From Opitutia bacterium UBA7876 (GTDB lineage Bacteria; Verrucomicrobiota; Verrucomicrobiia; Opitutales; Seribacteraceae): a stretch of 23,005 nt of DNA. The notes under the pieces were generated by a model. The model made no database searches and had not been told where the DNA came from. It saw only the letters and a program-made list of their open reading frames with translations. Location of the stretch: NCBI GenBank assembly GCA_002500665.1, contig DLRY01000102.1, positions 23,241 through 46,245 on the forward strand, written 5' to 3'. Position numbers and translations under genes: made by a program. Shown here one piece after another: positions 1-8,883 of this stretch; positions within the stretch are counted from its first letter, which is position 1, and every line of letters starts with the position of its first letter.

Positions 1-3000
1 CCCCACCGGAGGACTGTTCGGAACGCCCTCGTTAACGTCAAGCACAGTGACCGTTATATTTTGAGGAACCTGAGTGCTCCCATCGGAGACCCGAACGATT
101 AACTCGTAGACGTTGTCGGTATTCTGGTCGGTGGGACTCTCAAAATCCGGGGATGAGTTGAAGCTCAAGGCGCCTGTGTTCGAATCCAGAGAAAACAAAG
201 CTTGATCGGACCCACCTGCGATGGAGTAGATCAGCGAGTCCCCATTCGGGTCTACGGCCGACAGAATGGCAGCCTGGGTTTGATTTTCCTGAGCCGAAAA
301 AGATGCAGAAGAAGTAAAGGAAGGGGGGGAAGCGGAGATGAATTCATAGGCTCCCATGTCGGGATTCCCCGAACGACCGCGTCCAAGGGCATCGGTAGCC
401 GAATAATTGGCTACGGACGGGGAAGCCTGATCGATGACCGGACTGGAAGACTGCAGGCTTAGGTCGTCATCCTCGGTCCCGAAGAGGTTGTCCGGCCCGT
501 TGGCATCCACGAACAACGGATCGGAATTCAGGTTGTTCGAACCGGTTATGCTTCCAAGGGATTGAGAAGGATCATACAGGCTGCTGTTCGCCGATGCGCT
601 TCCTGCGTTTACATATACGTCGTTTCCAGTGCCGGCCGAGTTGCCCCAGATAATACAGTTGTCCAGGGCGATGGAGTCACCCGAAAACAGAATGGCGATT
701 CCTCCCAAGGTGGATGCCTCGTTGCCGGCGAAGGAGCAATTGACGAAGCGGGTCAGCCCCTTGGGGCGATAGACGCCATTCCGGTCGGAAGACTTGTTGC
801 CGGAAAGGGAGCAGTTGACGAAGGTGGAGCTAATGAGTCCCGTATTGAAGTAAGCGAAGCCACCGCTCGGGGAACCGCTCGCGTTAGCCTCATTGCCGAT
901 TATTCTAAGGTTAGAAAAGGACACCGCAACGGACCCGTTGGTAGAGACTCCCCCCCCATAGAGTGCATGATTACCAAGAAAAAGGCCGCCGTCGAGGTTC
1001 AGCGTCTGACCTTCGGTAAAAATCGCCCCACCAAACTGGACCGAAGAATTGTAACGGAATTCATTGCCCGAAAAAGTCGGGTTGGAAGAGGAATCGACGT
1101 AAATGGCGCCACCTGAATTACCGGCATTGAAATTTCGTGTGAAGATGCAGTTTGTAAAGGAGGGAGAGGAAGCGGATAGCTTGATTGCGCCACCATAACT
1201 GTTGGCCGAGGTTGAGTTCTGCGTAAAGATGGAACGGGTGACGGTCAGAGGGGTATTCTGAAGATAGAGAGCTCCGGCTCCGTTTGCGGAGGTATTCTGG
1301 TTGAGGGTAAGGTTACAATCCAGGAGCGATCCGACGGAATCGCTCCACCTCATGGCTCCACCGGCGAAACCGGAAGAGTTCGAGGTAAAGGAACTGAACT
1401 GAAAGGAAACATTGGAATCTTCAACCAATACGCCCCCCCCCGTACCGGTTGAATCAGCTGCATTGGAGGAGAAAACACAGGAAATAAAGGTTGCATTGGC
1501 TTCCTTTAGGTAGGCGCCGGAACCACCTTGACGGGAACGGTTGTTGCTGAAGGTACAATTGCGTACCGTAAAGGTGGAGGAATCTGCCCAAAGCCCCGCG
1601 CCTTTACCGCGGTCATCCGAGAAGTTCTTGCTGGCGTGACCATCCTTTATGACGAATCCGTCCAGTACGGAACCCGATGAAGGGATGACGACGTGGAAGG
1701 CATTGTCCGAATCCACGCCCTGGACACCTAGATCACCGGAAAGAATCGTATGATTGGAAGATGGATTTCTTTGATCCCGGAGGGTTTCGGTGCCGCCGAA
1801 CCCTCCATAAACCTGGATGTCGGGAGGTAAATTGAAGGCGGATGGGCGTATGGAGCCTGGGAAATAGGTTCCCTCCGCAACCCATACCTCGTTGAAAGAG
1901 GCTTGGGAAACCAAGGCCTGGGCAAGATCGGTAGCGGCATTGGTCCAACTGGTACCATCTCCCGAGCCAACGGCATCCTTGTCGACGTAGAGTATGCTGG
2001 AACGGGTTGCGGAAAACTCGTGACCAACGGAATTGGCGAGGATAGAGCCAAGGCTAAGGGATGAGGGTGCGAACACGTAGCCCGCCCTGCTCGGGGTGAT
2101 GGCACCGCTCCAACCGGCTGCAAGAAGCGAGCGGAAGGAACCGTTTGCGTCGGTCTGGACGGCCGTGCTCCCCTGAGCGTCCGTAAGGGTGAGCGTTACG
2201 CCGCTAAGCCCCATCCCCAATTCATTTGAAACAACCCCTGCGAACAGAAAACTGGATTCCAAGGTAGTGCCGGATTCTATCTCGCTGAGTTGGATGCTCG
2301 TGGAGGGAATTCCGTTCGCCGAAAGCGTCAGGGTGGCCGAACCATTGGCCGAGTCCGCATCGGACTGAGCGAAAACGTGGATGGTCCGACCGATATTCCA
2401 GTTGCCGGAATCAAAGGTCAGGTCTGTTGGCCCGGCAAGAGAAAGATCGCCATCACCGCTGATGGAAACGCTTACCTGAACTGGTACGGTTGGCTGAACC
2501 GCCAGCCTGAACTTAAGGGAAGCCGAACCGCCCTCTACTACCTGCAGATCAAACCGGGTGGGCAGAAGGGCCTGCACCACTGACTTCCTGAAATTCGAAA
2601 CATAGGGAGCCGAAAGGGAAAGCACTTGGGCGTTATCCTCCGTCCCTGCATTCCCAACGGAAGTACCCAAGTAAGTGACGTCGGGGCTGGAGAAATAAGG
2701 GATGCGATTACTGAAGACAGACGGATTGGAATCATAGGACATGATGCTGCGGTATCCCTGTCCTCCCTGCTGCCAACGCTTGCCAAAACTGAAGGCAGAA
2801 AATTCGAAGTCGCTATCCCAAGTGGCATCCTCCCGGTTGTGAAGACATCCCATATTATGGCCGATCTCGTGAGCCAAGGTATAGGAGGGCGACCCAATTT
2901 GGTCCCAGATATTCACGCTAAAACCCGAAGATTCAAAGCCAAGGCTCGGATGAGTCATGGTGCTCGCCAATCCTCCACTGTCACTGTCGGGCGTGAGCAA

Positions 3001-3720
3001 AGTTACCAGATCGGCGCCATACTGATCCCTCAAGGTATGGACGTCGTCCATAAAGCCGTCTCCTTTCGTCCTCAGACGACTGAGATCAATGGACATTTGC
3101 CCGGTCGGCGTATAGACGACCTCGGCGACATGGACCACGCGCAGTTGAATCGGAACCAAGCTGTTTCGATAGCAAAGATTGGCATCCTCAACGGCGCTGG
3201 CGATGGTCGCGGCAACGGCATTGGCATCACCTGCCTCTGAACGGACTGCGGAAGGATAAACCACCAACAAGTCGACGAGGTTGGCATCGCCGTTGCGCCA
3301 ACTCTTTACGGGCTGATCCGCTTTGCGCGGATCGGGAGGAAGCCCTTTTTCATGGATACAACCTCCACAGCTTTTGGCCGGCGAGAACGCCTCCATGGCA
3401 AGACCGTTGGAATCCCCTTTGAAACAATAGCCGAGACCAGCGGTAAGGGTAACGGAACCGTTGTAAACCCGACCTACCTTTGCGAAGGAAAGGAACCCTT
3501 TCTCGGTCAAGAGACTTCCCGACCAGGAAAAGGATCCTTCGCCTAGGTCGCTGGATCGAATCTTACGGGCCACGGTGGCAGCGCCCCCTGGAACCTGCAG
3601 CTCAATAAGTTCGGTCTCGAGAGAGCTCTCCAGCAGTCTGCGGGCCTCACTCGCTTTGCAAGGACCAGCCGACAGGAAGGCCAGAAGCAGTAAATGAGGA
3701 AATTTGGCGAATAAGTTCAA
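1..3720 (-). CDS. Secreted metzincin metalloprotease with beta-helix and cadherin-like domains (partial, C-terminus outside window)
   Basis: The frame is open without a stop from the TTG at 3720 to the window edge, giving 1240 visible residues. An in-frame TAA lies about 45 nt upstream. TTG is chosen because it yields a clean signal peptide of about 23 residues ending PCKA. Residues 24-150 look like a pro-region with a CxxC (C118, C121). The zinc motif HEIGHNMGCLH sits at 284-294, and the Met-turn SIMSY has its Met at 327, typical of metzincins (reprolysin-like). Then come a Calx-beta/FN3-like segment (about 390-485), a carboxypeptidase-regulatory-like domain (about 487-575) and a long right-handed beta-helix region (about 578-1125) rich in short N/S/T/G repeats, opening YVDKDAVGSGDGTSW and closing NPDMGAYEF. 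The last part (about 1135-1240) is cadherin-like, with ENQT, VDPNGD and DVNEG motifs. It is probably an exported enzyme acting on proteins or surface polymers; the substrate is unknown. The missing end may hold more cadherin repeats or a sorting signal. Confidence 0.85.
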   Translation of the reverse strand, partial: MNLFAKFPHLLLLAFLSAGPCKASEARRLLESSLETELIELQVPGGAATVARKIRSSDLGEGSFSWSGSLLTEKGFLSFAKVGRVYNGSVTLTAGLGYCFKGDSNGLAMEAFSPAKSCGGCIHEKGLPPDPRKADQPVKSWRNGDANLVDLLVVYPSAVRSEAGDANAVAATIASAVEDANLCYRNSLVPIQLRVVHVAEVVYTPTGQMSIDLSRLRTKGDGFMDDVHTLRDQYGADLVTLLTPDSDSGGLASTMTHPSLGFESSGFSVNIWDQIGSPSYTLAHEIGHNMGCLHNREDATWDSDFEFSAFSFGKRWQQGGQGYRSIMSYDSNPSVFSNRIPYFSSPDVTYLGTSVGNAGTEDNAQVLSLSAPYVSNFRKSVVQALLPTRFDLQVVEGGSASLKFRLAVQPTVPVQVSVSISGDGDLSLAGPTDLTFDSGNWNIGRTIHVFAQSDADSANGSATLTLSANGIPSTSIQLSEIESGTTLESSFLFAGVVSNELGMGLSGVTLTLTDAQGSTAVQTDANGSFRSLLAAGWSGAITPSRAGYVFAPSSLSLGSILANSVGHEFSATRSSILYVDKDAVGSGDGTSWTNAATDLAQALVSQASFNEVWVAEGTYFPGSIRPSAFNLPPDIQVYGGFGGTETLRDQRNPSSNHTILSGDLGVQGVDSDNAFHVVIPSSGSVLDGFVIKDGHASKNFSDDRGKGAGLWADSSTFTVRNCTFSNNRSRQGGSGAYLKEANATFISCVFSSNAADSTGTGGGVLVEDSNVSFQFSSFTSNSSGFAGGAMRWSDSVGSLLDCNLTLNQNTSANGAGALYLQNTPLTVTRSIFTQNSTSANSYGGAIKLSASSPSFTNCIFTRNFNAGNSGGAIYVDSSSNPTFSGNEFRYNSSVQFGGAIFTEGQTLNLDGGLFLGNHALYGGGVSTNGSVAVSFSNLRIIGNEANASGSPSGGFAYFNTGLISSTFVNCSLSGNKSSDRNGVYRPKGLTRFVNCSFAGNEASTLGGIAILFSGDSIALDNCIIWGNSAGTGNDVYVNAGSASANSSLYDPSQSLGSITGSNNLNSDPLFVDANGPDNLFGTEDDDLSLQSSSPVIDQASPSVANYSATDALGRGRSGNPDMGAYEFISASPPSFTSSASFSAQENQTQAAILSAVDPNGDSLIYSIAGGSDQALFSLDSNTGALSFNSSPDFESPTDQNTDNVYELIVRVSDGSTQVPQNITVTVLDVNEGVPNSPPVG

Positions 3721-3882
3721 GGTTGCAGGGATTATTGCTACCCTAGCGCCCAAGAAACAAGGTTACGAATCAAAGGTCAAGAATTCGCAAGGGCAACAAG
3801 TTACGGAAGCGAAGGCGTTTAATCATCGTTTTCATACTAATAAAACCTCACTTCAAGCAAATTCTTGATCCTTGAAAAGAAT

Positions 3883-4758
3883 ATGGAAAAGGTATGGTAT
3901 CCACTCACCCAAGAAGCCATGAAAGCAGAAGATATCCTTGATCCGGTTGAAATCAGAAACGAGCTTGAGACAGGCATCGGTTTCCGGCGCATCGATGGGG
4001 TTTCCGAAAAAACCCTCGACGATAAGCCCAGAGAGTGGTTTCTCTCGCTGGCCAATAGGATCGGGACGACCGTATCCCAAAGCGCAGACGGGGAAATGGT
4101 CCTGAGCATTAGAAACGAAGCCTACGGCAAGAAGGACGACAGGACTCGTGGTCCCAACACCAACCGCAAGCTGGGGTTTCATACCGACCGCTGCGACGTC
4201 ATTGGCTTCCTTTGCCTGCAGCCTGCCCGAACGGGTGGAGAAAACCACATCGTGAGCAGTATTCAAGTCGAGGAAATCATTCGCTCGGAAAAGCCTGAGT
4301 TACATAAAGCTCTGTGCCGACCCTTCCCGTACAAGCGACATGTGGTCGACAAGGCAAATGACCTTCCCTATTGCGAGCAACCCATCTTTTCCTGGAAAGA
4401 CGGACAATTTGCATGTTCCTACCTCCGGGTCCTAATCGATCGGGCGGACCTGGCCGATGACTGCCCCAACCTATCCACCACCCAAAGGGCGGCGATTGAC
4501 TTTCTCGACGAGGTCTGCGAACGGGAATCCATGCAGTTCCGTTTTACCCTCAAAAGGGGTGAGATCGTGTTTCTCAACAATTGGACCACCCTGCATAGAA
4601 GAACTGCCTTTGAGGATTTCGAGGAAAAGGAGAAGCGCAGACATCTTCTCAGGGTCTGGCTCGCAGTTCCCAACAGCAGGCCTCTGGATGAGTCCTTTCG
4701 AGCCAATTTCGGGGCTACCGAGGGAGGAGCCATTCGGGGAGGCATGAAGCCTCTCTGA
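3883..4758 (+). CDS. TauD/TfdA-family Fe(II)/2-oxoglutarate-dependent dioxygenase
   Basis: The 291-residue protein carries the 2-His-1-carboxylate iron site: HTD (H100, D102) and a distal His in the TTLHRRT segment (H238). It is followed by arginines in KRRHLLRVWL (R253/R257) that would bind 2-oxoglutarate. This order and length fit the TauD/gamma-butyrobetaine-hydroxylase-like superfamily, cytosolic enzymes that hydroxylate small molecules with release of CO2 and succinate. No signal peptide is visible. The frame also opens at a TTG at 3865, but the ATG at 3883 is preferred because a purine-rich GAAAAG lies just before it. It is divergent from the metzincin gene across about 160 bp and is followed 78 bp later by the caspase-like gene on the same strand. 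The substrate cannot be told from the sequence. Confidence 0.85.
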   Translation: MEKVWYPLTQEAMKAEDILDPVEIRNELETGIGFRRIDGVSEKTLDDKPREWFLSLANRIGTTVSQSADGEMVLSIRNEAYGKKDDRTRGPNTNRKLGFHTDRCDVIGFLCLQPARTGGENHIVSSIQVEEIIRSEKPELHKALCRPFPYKRHVVDKANDLPYCEQPIFSWKDGQFACSYLRVLIDRADLADDCPNLSTTQRAAIDFLDEVCERESMQFRFTLKRGEIVFLNNWTTLHRRTAFEDFEEKEKRRHLLRVWLAVPNSRPLDESFRANFGATEGGAIRGGMKPL

Positions 4759-4836
4759 TCCTTCTCCCGCAAGCTTCCACGCGATTCAGTGGGCATATTG
4801 CTTGCCTAGTCTGAGAAATGCCTTTGGACTCTGGAC

Positions 4837-6444
4837 ATGAAAACCATTACCCTCGGACTTTTTCTTTTGTTTACCCTGTTTGCCCGGGCATGGGGATGCC
4901 CTCCGACCAAGGTTCCCGAAGCTGCCCCAGAGGCTCAGGCCAAGGAAGATGCAAACAAGGAAATCACCCATTCCGCACCTTCGCCCATTGAGAAGAAGCA
5001 TCCCTTCAGCCTGCTTGTTTTCGGCGGCGGATACTCCCCTTCCGGCAATCAAGTCTCACTCGAGAGCAACGTCAAGTACCTCAGGAGAATCCGTTCGGCA
5101 ATGGGCTTGGGTGAAGCCGAAATGAAGACGTTTTTCGCCGATGGGATGGACAAAGGAAGAGACCTTCAGTTCTTCGACCCCTCCTTCCGCATCCCAGAGG
5201 TTAACCAGATCATGGCCGAACTTCTCGGCTCAACCCGGGGCATTGCCAACCAGTACAGAACCAACAAGCTTGCACCGGACGACAAATCTTCGATCGCGGC
5301 CATCGACAAATGGATAGCCTCCCGGAAACGGATCGGCGGAGACCAGACCAACCTCGTCTACTTCACTGGCCACGGAGGGAAAGGGGACAAGAAAACACCC
5401 CAGAACACTTCGGCTTACCTTTGGGACAACGCCCGCTTGAAGGTATCGGACTTCGTGAAGAAAATCGATCAACTACCAAAGGAGCAAGCCTGTGTCTTCG
5501 TTATGGTCCAGTGCTACAGTGGGGGCTTTGCCAACGTTATCTTCAAGGAAGGCGACCCCAAGAAGGGCTTGTCCGACCATCCGAGGGCCGGCTTTTTCGC
5601 CACCGTACATGACAGGGTCGCGGCTGGTTGCACGCCCGATATCAGGGAAAAGAACTACAAGGAATACAGCACTCGTTTCTGGGAAGGCCTCTGTGGCGAA
5701 AGCAGAATCGGAAAGAAGGTCAAGAAACCGGACTTCGACAAGGATGGAAAGACTTCGCTTGCCGAAGCCCACGCCTACGTTGTTCTGCGTTCCGACACGA
5801 TCGACATTCCCATCAAGACCTCGGACGTATTCCTGCGCAAGTTTTCTTCACTTACTCCGCCCAGGGATGCCAAGGAAAAGACCGAACCCGAGTCCTTCTG
5901 CTTGGTAGGTGAGGAACTGAAGGAACTGGTCAAGGGAGCAAGCAGGGAATCCAAGGCGGTCGCCAATGGCCTCTCCAGAAAACTCTCACTGAATCAGCCC
6001 AAGAGACACGAGGAAGCCAAAAAGCTTTTGGAGACCCTGAAAAAAAAGCGTGCATCCATTGTGGCGGAGAAAAAAAAGCATGACGAGGAGCGGGGAAAGC
6101 TCAAGCGATCCCTTGCGGCGAGACTTCGAAAGAAATGGCCCGAACTGAAAAACTTCCACCATCCCACTGTTATTTCGCTGTATCGGAAAGCCAATGCTGA
6201 CGAAGTGAAGCAAACCGTCGACGGGGACGGTTCTTGGAAGCGCTACCAAGAACTGACTAAGAAAAGCAGGGAGAAGGAAAAGGAACGGTTTGCAATCGAG
6301 AAAAAAGAAGTCCTTGTCATGCGACTGATGCGTGAACTGGAAACCATCGTGCTGGAGAAGAACCTACCGTTAATCGCCGATCAGGAAACAGTGAAACGGT
6401 TTGAAACGCTAACCAAACTGGAACAATTGATCCTTCCGGATTAA
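4837..6444 (+). CDS. Exported caspase-fold (clan CD) cysteine-peptidase-like protein with EF-hand loop and helical C-terminus
   Basis: The 535-residue protein starts with a hydrophobic signal segment (1-19; ARA-W cleavage, or a non-canonical lipobox ending at C21). A hydrophobic strand leads into YFTGHGG (H179), and 47 residues later another leads into VMVQCYSGG (C226). This His-Gly ... Gln-Cys dyad on successive strands is the hallmark of caspase/legumain/gingipain-type clan CD peptidases. Residues 299-310 form a textbook EF-hand loop (D299, D301, D303, G304, S307, E310), suggesting calcium binding. From about 350 on the chain is rich in K, E and R and looks helical, possibly coiled coil, with no membrane anchor. 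It could be a periplasmic or secreted protease or an inactive scaffold. It is convergent with the small acidic-protein gene after a 23-bp gap. Function beyond the fold is inferred. Confidence 0.75.
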   Translation: MKTITLGLFLLFTLFARAWGCPPTKVPEAAPEAQAKEDANKEITHSAPSPIEKKHPFSLLVFGGGYSPSGNQVSLESNVKYLRRIRSAMGLGEAEMKTFFADGMDKGRDLQFFDPSFRIPEVNQIMAELLGSTRGIANQYRTNKLAPDDKSSIAAIDKWIASRKRIGGDQTNLVYFTGHGGKGDKKTPQNTSAYLWDNARLKVSDFVKKIDQLPKEQACVFVMVQCYSGGFANVIFKEGDPKKGLSDHPRAGFFATVHDRVAAGCTPDIREKNYKEYSTRFWEGLCGESRIGKKVKKPDFDKDGKTSLAEAHAYVVLRSDTIDIPIKTSDVFLRKFSSLTPPRDAKEKTEPESFCLVGEELKELVKGASRESKAVANGLSRKLSLNQPKRHEEAKKLLETLKKKRASIVAEKKKHDEERGKLKRSLAARLRKKWPELKNFHHPTVISLYRKANADEVKQTVDGDGSWKRYQELTKKSREKEKERFAIEKKEVLVMRLMRELETIVLEKNLPLIADQETVKRFETLTKLEQLILPD

Positions 6445-6467
6445 CTCAACACGGAGCGAGCGTTGGT

Positions 6468-6995
6468 CTAAAATCCCTTGCCGCGAAGAGCTGTATCCAA
6501 TTCCTTCTGGAATTCCACCACATCCTCCTCGGAGGGTTTGTAGCCTTCACTCCCCCCATTAAGGGCAAGCCTACCAAACTGATCGAGCGTCCATTTCTTT
6601 GTTTCTCCGTCGGAAAAGACCACCGTACCGCTCGCCATTGCTCCGGGAGGAGTTACTGTATCGAGTTCAACTTGAACGGAAGATTCTCCTCCAACCGGGT
6701 CCTCGGGAACCGGTTCGCCCAAATTCTCCGCCTGAGAATCATCCGCTTGAACTTCCTCCTCTACATCCACCAGCGTCAGGTCTAGGTCATCGACCAGAAA
6801 ACGGACGTCCATGTAGGTCATGACCAAGCCAAAGTCCTCATTAATCTTTTTCTGGATCTCGGAAAGGCCCATCCCGTCCGCAACCCAACGGGAAATTTCG
6901 CGCTTTTGCTCGGTGCTCGGAGCGGAGGCAGGACTTGCATCGGCCCCTCTCGGCAAAGGGTTGTCATCGGGTGACTGAGTGTCTTCGGAAATCAT
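6468..6995 (-). CDS. Small acidic protein of unknown function downstream of dnaA
   Basis: I do not recognise the family. The 175-residue product begins at the ATG at 6995 (MISEDTQ). The frame stays open upstream to a TTG at 7037, which would add a hydrophobic stretch (MSFFRNFLVFIVIA); neither start has a clear ribosome-binding site. Residues about 28-70 look like a small helical domain (EQKREISRWVADGMGLSEIQKKI) resembling a helix-turn-helix or protein-docking bundle. They are followed by a strongly acidic, E/D/P-rich linker (about 75-110). A C-terminal segment (about 117-175) contains SDGETKKWTLDQFGRLAL, which could be a beta-hairpin plus helix. The stop of dnaA lies just upstream (70 nt to this ATG, 28 nt to the TTG) on the same strand, so the two are probably cotranscribed. 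Confidence 0.7.
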   Translation of the reverse strand: MISEDTQSPDDNPLPRGADASPASAPSTEQKREISRWVADGMGLSEIQKKINEDFGLVMTYMDVRFLVDDLDLTLVDVEEEVQADDSQAENLGEPVPEDPVGGESSVQVELDTVTPPGAMASGTVVFSDGETKKWTLDQFGRLALNGGSEGYKPSEEDVVEFQKELDTALRGKGF

Positions 6996-7065
6996 GGCTA
7001 TTACAATAAAAACTAAGAAATTTCGGAAGAAAGACAAGAAGGGAAAGGCTTAACGCCCCGCCCTT

Positions 7066-8454
7066 CTATTCCATGGCTTGGGAAAGCTGCTCGTTCAAGA
7101 ACTCCACTGAGTGCTTGATCGAGGTATCCTGATCCATCATATTTTCGACCGTCTTGCAGGCATGAATAACGGTGCCATGGTCGCGACCACCAAATGCATT
7201 GCCGATTTCCTGCAAAGAGTGCTCCGTAAGAATCCTGGAAAGATACATCGCCACTTGCCGTGGAAAGGCTATGTTGGCCGGGCGACGTCTGGAAAGCATA
7301 TCGGCCATCCTCAAGTGGTAATAGTCCACCACCTTCTTCTGGATGGTCTCGATGGTAATCCGGCTCAGATTCTCCTCCCTCAAGATGTCCCTCAGGAGCC
7401 TTTGCACGGTGTCGAGATCGGCTTTCTTCCGGGTGAGGCCGACATAGCCCGCTACACGGGTTAGAGCCCCTTCCATACGACGAACGTTTCTCGAGATGTT
7501 CTTGGCGAGGAATTCGATGATTTCCGGTTCCACGGCAATTCCCATAGCTTCGGCCTTTCTGCTAAGGATTGCCACTCTAGTCTCCAGATCCGGAGCCTGG
7601 ATATCGGTTACCAAGCCCCATTGGAAGCGGGAAAGAAGTCTGCTTTCGATCTTGTCGATTTCACCGGCGGGTCTATCGCTGGTAAGGAAAATTTGCCTCT
7701 GCGAATCGTATATGTCGTTGAAGGTATGAAAAAATTCTTCCTGGATGCGCTCCTTCCCAGCTAAGAACTGGATGTCGTCTATCAAGAGATAATCCACGCT
7801 GCGATATCTTGAGCGGAACTTGGTAAGGGTATTTTCCTGAATGGCCCGGATAAACTCGTTGGTAAATTTCTCGCAGGAGACGTAGGTAATCCTGCAGGAG
7901 GGGTTTCGGTTCAGCGCCTGATGGGCCACGGCATGCATCAAGTGAGTCTTGCCAAGCCCTGTGTCCCCATAGAGGAAAAGAGGGTTGTAGGCATGGGCAG
8001 GGGCATTTGCGACCGCAATACATGCGGCATGAGCAAGCTCACTGCCTCCACCCACTATGAAATTGGTAAAGGTATTTTTGGGGTTGATGCCCAAAGATCT
8101 TCCCTGGAGGGCAGGCCCGCTTAGCCTTGAAGATCTCTTGCCGGAGGGCTTAGCGGAAGACTTCATGCGATCGTTCCCATCAACAGGCTGCTCGCTTAAT
8201 TCACCAAGCAACTCAATGGTAAAGGGATGTCCCACGAGACGGTCTGCCTCGCGGCGGATGATATCGAGGTAATTATCCCGAATCCAGATGGCTGAGAACT
8301 CGTTGGGAGCAATCAACTCGCAACCATCCTCATCGAGGCGACCCACTCTCATGTTATCAAACCAGACCCGAAAAGTGTCGGGTGGAATGACGTCCAGAAG
8401 CTGCTCGCGAAGAGAGCTCCAAAAGGTGTTGGGAGTGGAAGTGGCTTGTGACAT
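7066..8454 (-). CDS. dnaA: Chromosomal replication initiator protein DnaA
   Basis: The 462-residue protein has all four DnaA domains. Domain I (about 8-85, WSSLREQL..FRVWF) is for oligomerisation and helicase loading. A short polar linker covers about 90-125. The AAA+ core has Walker A GDTGLGKT (163-170), Walker B LLIDD (D226, D227) and a sensor region around TSDRPAGEI. The C-terminal DNA-binding domain carries the DnaA signature GGRDHGTVIHA (about 422-432). It binds DnaA boxes and melts the origin. It starts at an ATG with no evident Shine-Dalgarno. The 429-bp upstream gap contains a perfect DnaA box only about 22 bp before the start, which would fit autorepression. The gene follows hprK, with the candidate origin in between. 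Confidence 0.98.
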   Translation of the reverse strand: MSQATSTPNTFWSSLREQLLDVIPPDTFRVWFDNMRVGRLDEDGCELIAPNEFSAIWIRDNYLDIIRREADRLVGHPFTIELLGELSEQPVDGNDRMKSSAKPSGKRSSRLSGPALQGRSLGINPKNTFTNFIVGGGSELAHAACIAVANAPAHAYNPLFLYGDTGLGKTHLMHAVAHQALNRNPSCRITYVSCEKFTNEFIRAIQENTLTKFRSRYRSVDYLLIDDIQFLAGKERIQEEFFHTFNDIYDSQRQIFLTSDRPAGEIDKIESRLLSRFQWGLVTDIQAPDLETRVAILSRKAEAMGIAVEPEIIEFLAKNISRNVRRMEGALTRVAGYVGLTRKKADLDTVQRLLRDILREENLSRITIETIQKKVVDYYHLRMADMLSRRRPANIAFPRQVAMYLSRILTEHSLQEIGNAFGGRDHGTVIHACKTVENMMDQDTSIKHSVEFLNEQLSQAME

Positions 8455-8475
8455 CGATCTTTGGAAAACTGGGTT

Positions 8476-8484
8476 TTATTCACA
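8476..8484 (+). promoter_or_regulatory. DnaA box (perfect consensus)
   Basis: TTATTCACA matches the TTATNCACA consensus exactly and sits about 22 bp upstream of the dnaA start codon, in a position suited to autoregulation. Confidence 0.65.
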
Positions 8485-8577
8485 CCTCTCCGGGGTCCCT
8501 TGAAAAGTTGTAAAATACCAGTAAGTCAATGGCTTAGGCAAAAGAATCAACGCAGTTGCGCGCCGATTGAGAGGTAA

Positions 8578-8601
8578 AACGCTTATATATTTCAAAGCGT
8601 T
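8578..8601. repeat. 7-bp inverted repeat in candidate origin/promoter region
   Basis: AACGCTT at 8578-8584 and AAGCGTT at 8595-8601 are perfect inverted repeats around a 10-bp AT-rich spacer. It may be a regulator operator or a small hairpin; no T-tract follows, so a terminator is unlikely. Confidence 0.4.
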
Positions 8602-8671
8602 GAATACCAATGCCTTATATTCTTTCACGAGGGGGATGAGGAGAGGATTTACGTTTAGTTTGTTACGTTAG

Positions 8672-8680
8672 GGTGAATAA
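8672..8680 (-). promoter_or_regulatory. DnaA box-like site (one mismatch)
   Basis: On the minus strand it reads TTATTCACC, differing from TTATNCACA only in the last base. It lies in the same AT-rich gap as the perfect box. Confidence 0.4.
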
Positions 8681-8748
8681 TGTTTTGAAGAATAATTCGA
8701 ACTTAACCAAGAAAAAAAATAAAAGAATTAAGGAAACTTTCTCACAAG

Positions 8749-8757
8749 TTATTAACA
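8749..8757 (+). promoter_or_regulatory. DnaA box-like site (one mismatch)
   Basis: It reads TTATTAACA, one base off the TTATNCACA consensus. It directly follows the A-rich tract that might unwind first. Confidence 0.35.
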
Positions 8758-8883
8758 CGACTCGGTAAGTAAGTTTTTGTGCATTTTAGGGTTGCCAAAA
8801 AGTTGATTTCTCCGACAAGCGCAGGCTATTGATAATTCGTTGTTTATAGAAAATGGGGTTTAAGGGAAGCCTCGCGTTTTCTC

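Larger units (their letters stand above)
8455..8883. other. AT-rich dnaA-hprK intergenic region, candidate oriC
   Basis: No coding frame of note lies in this 429-bp gap. It contains a perfect DnaA box (8476-8484), two one-mismatch boxes (minus strand 8672-8680; plus strand 8749-8757) and a weaker one (minus strand 8778-8786). A 7-bp perfect inverted repeat AACGCTT/AAGCGTT lies at 8578-8601. Around 8700-8760 there is a strongly A-rich tract that could serve as an unwinding element. A position next to dnaA with clustered boxes is typical for a bacterial origin, but four sites are few, so it may be only the dnaA promoter and autoregulatory region. Confidence 0.45.

Noticed and set aside
2626..3240. 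204-codon plus-strand open frame
   Set aside because: It lies wholly opposite the metzincin protease domain, which has clear catalytic motifs in the other strand; its own translation shows no domain or signal.
6445..6467. Possible hairpin between convergent genes (CAAC...GTTG)
   Set aside because: Only four clean base pairs and no T-tract; too weak to call a terminator.
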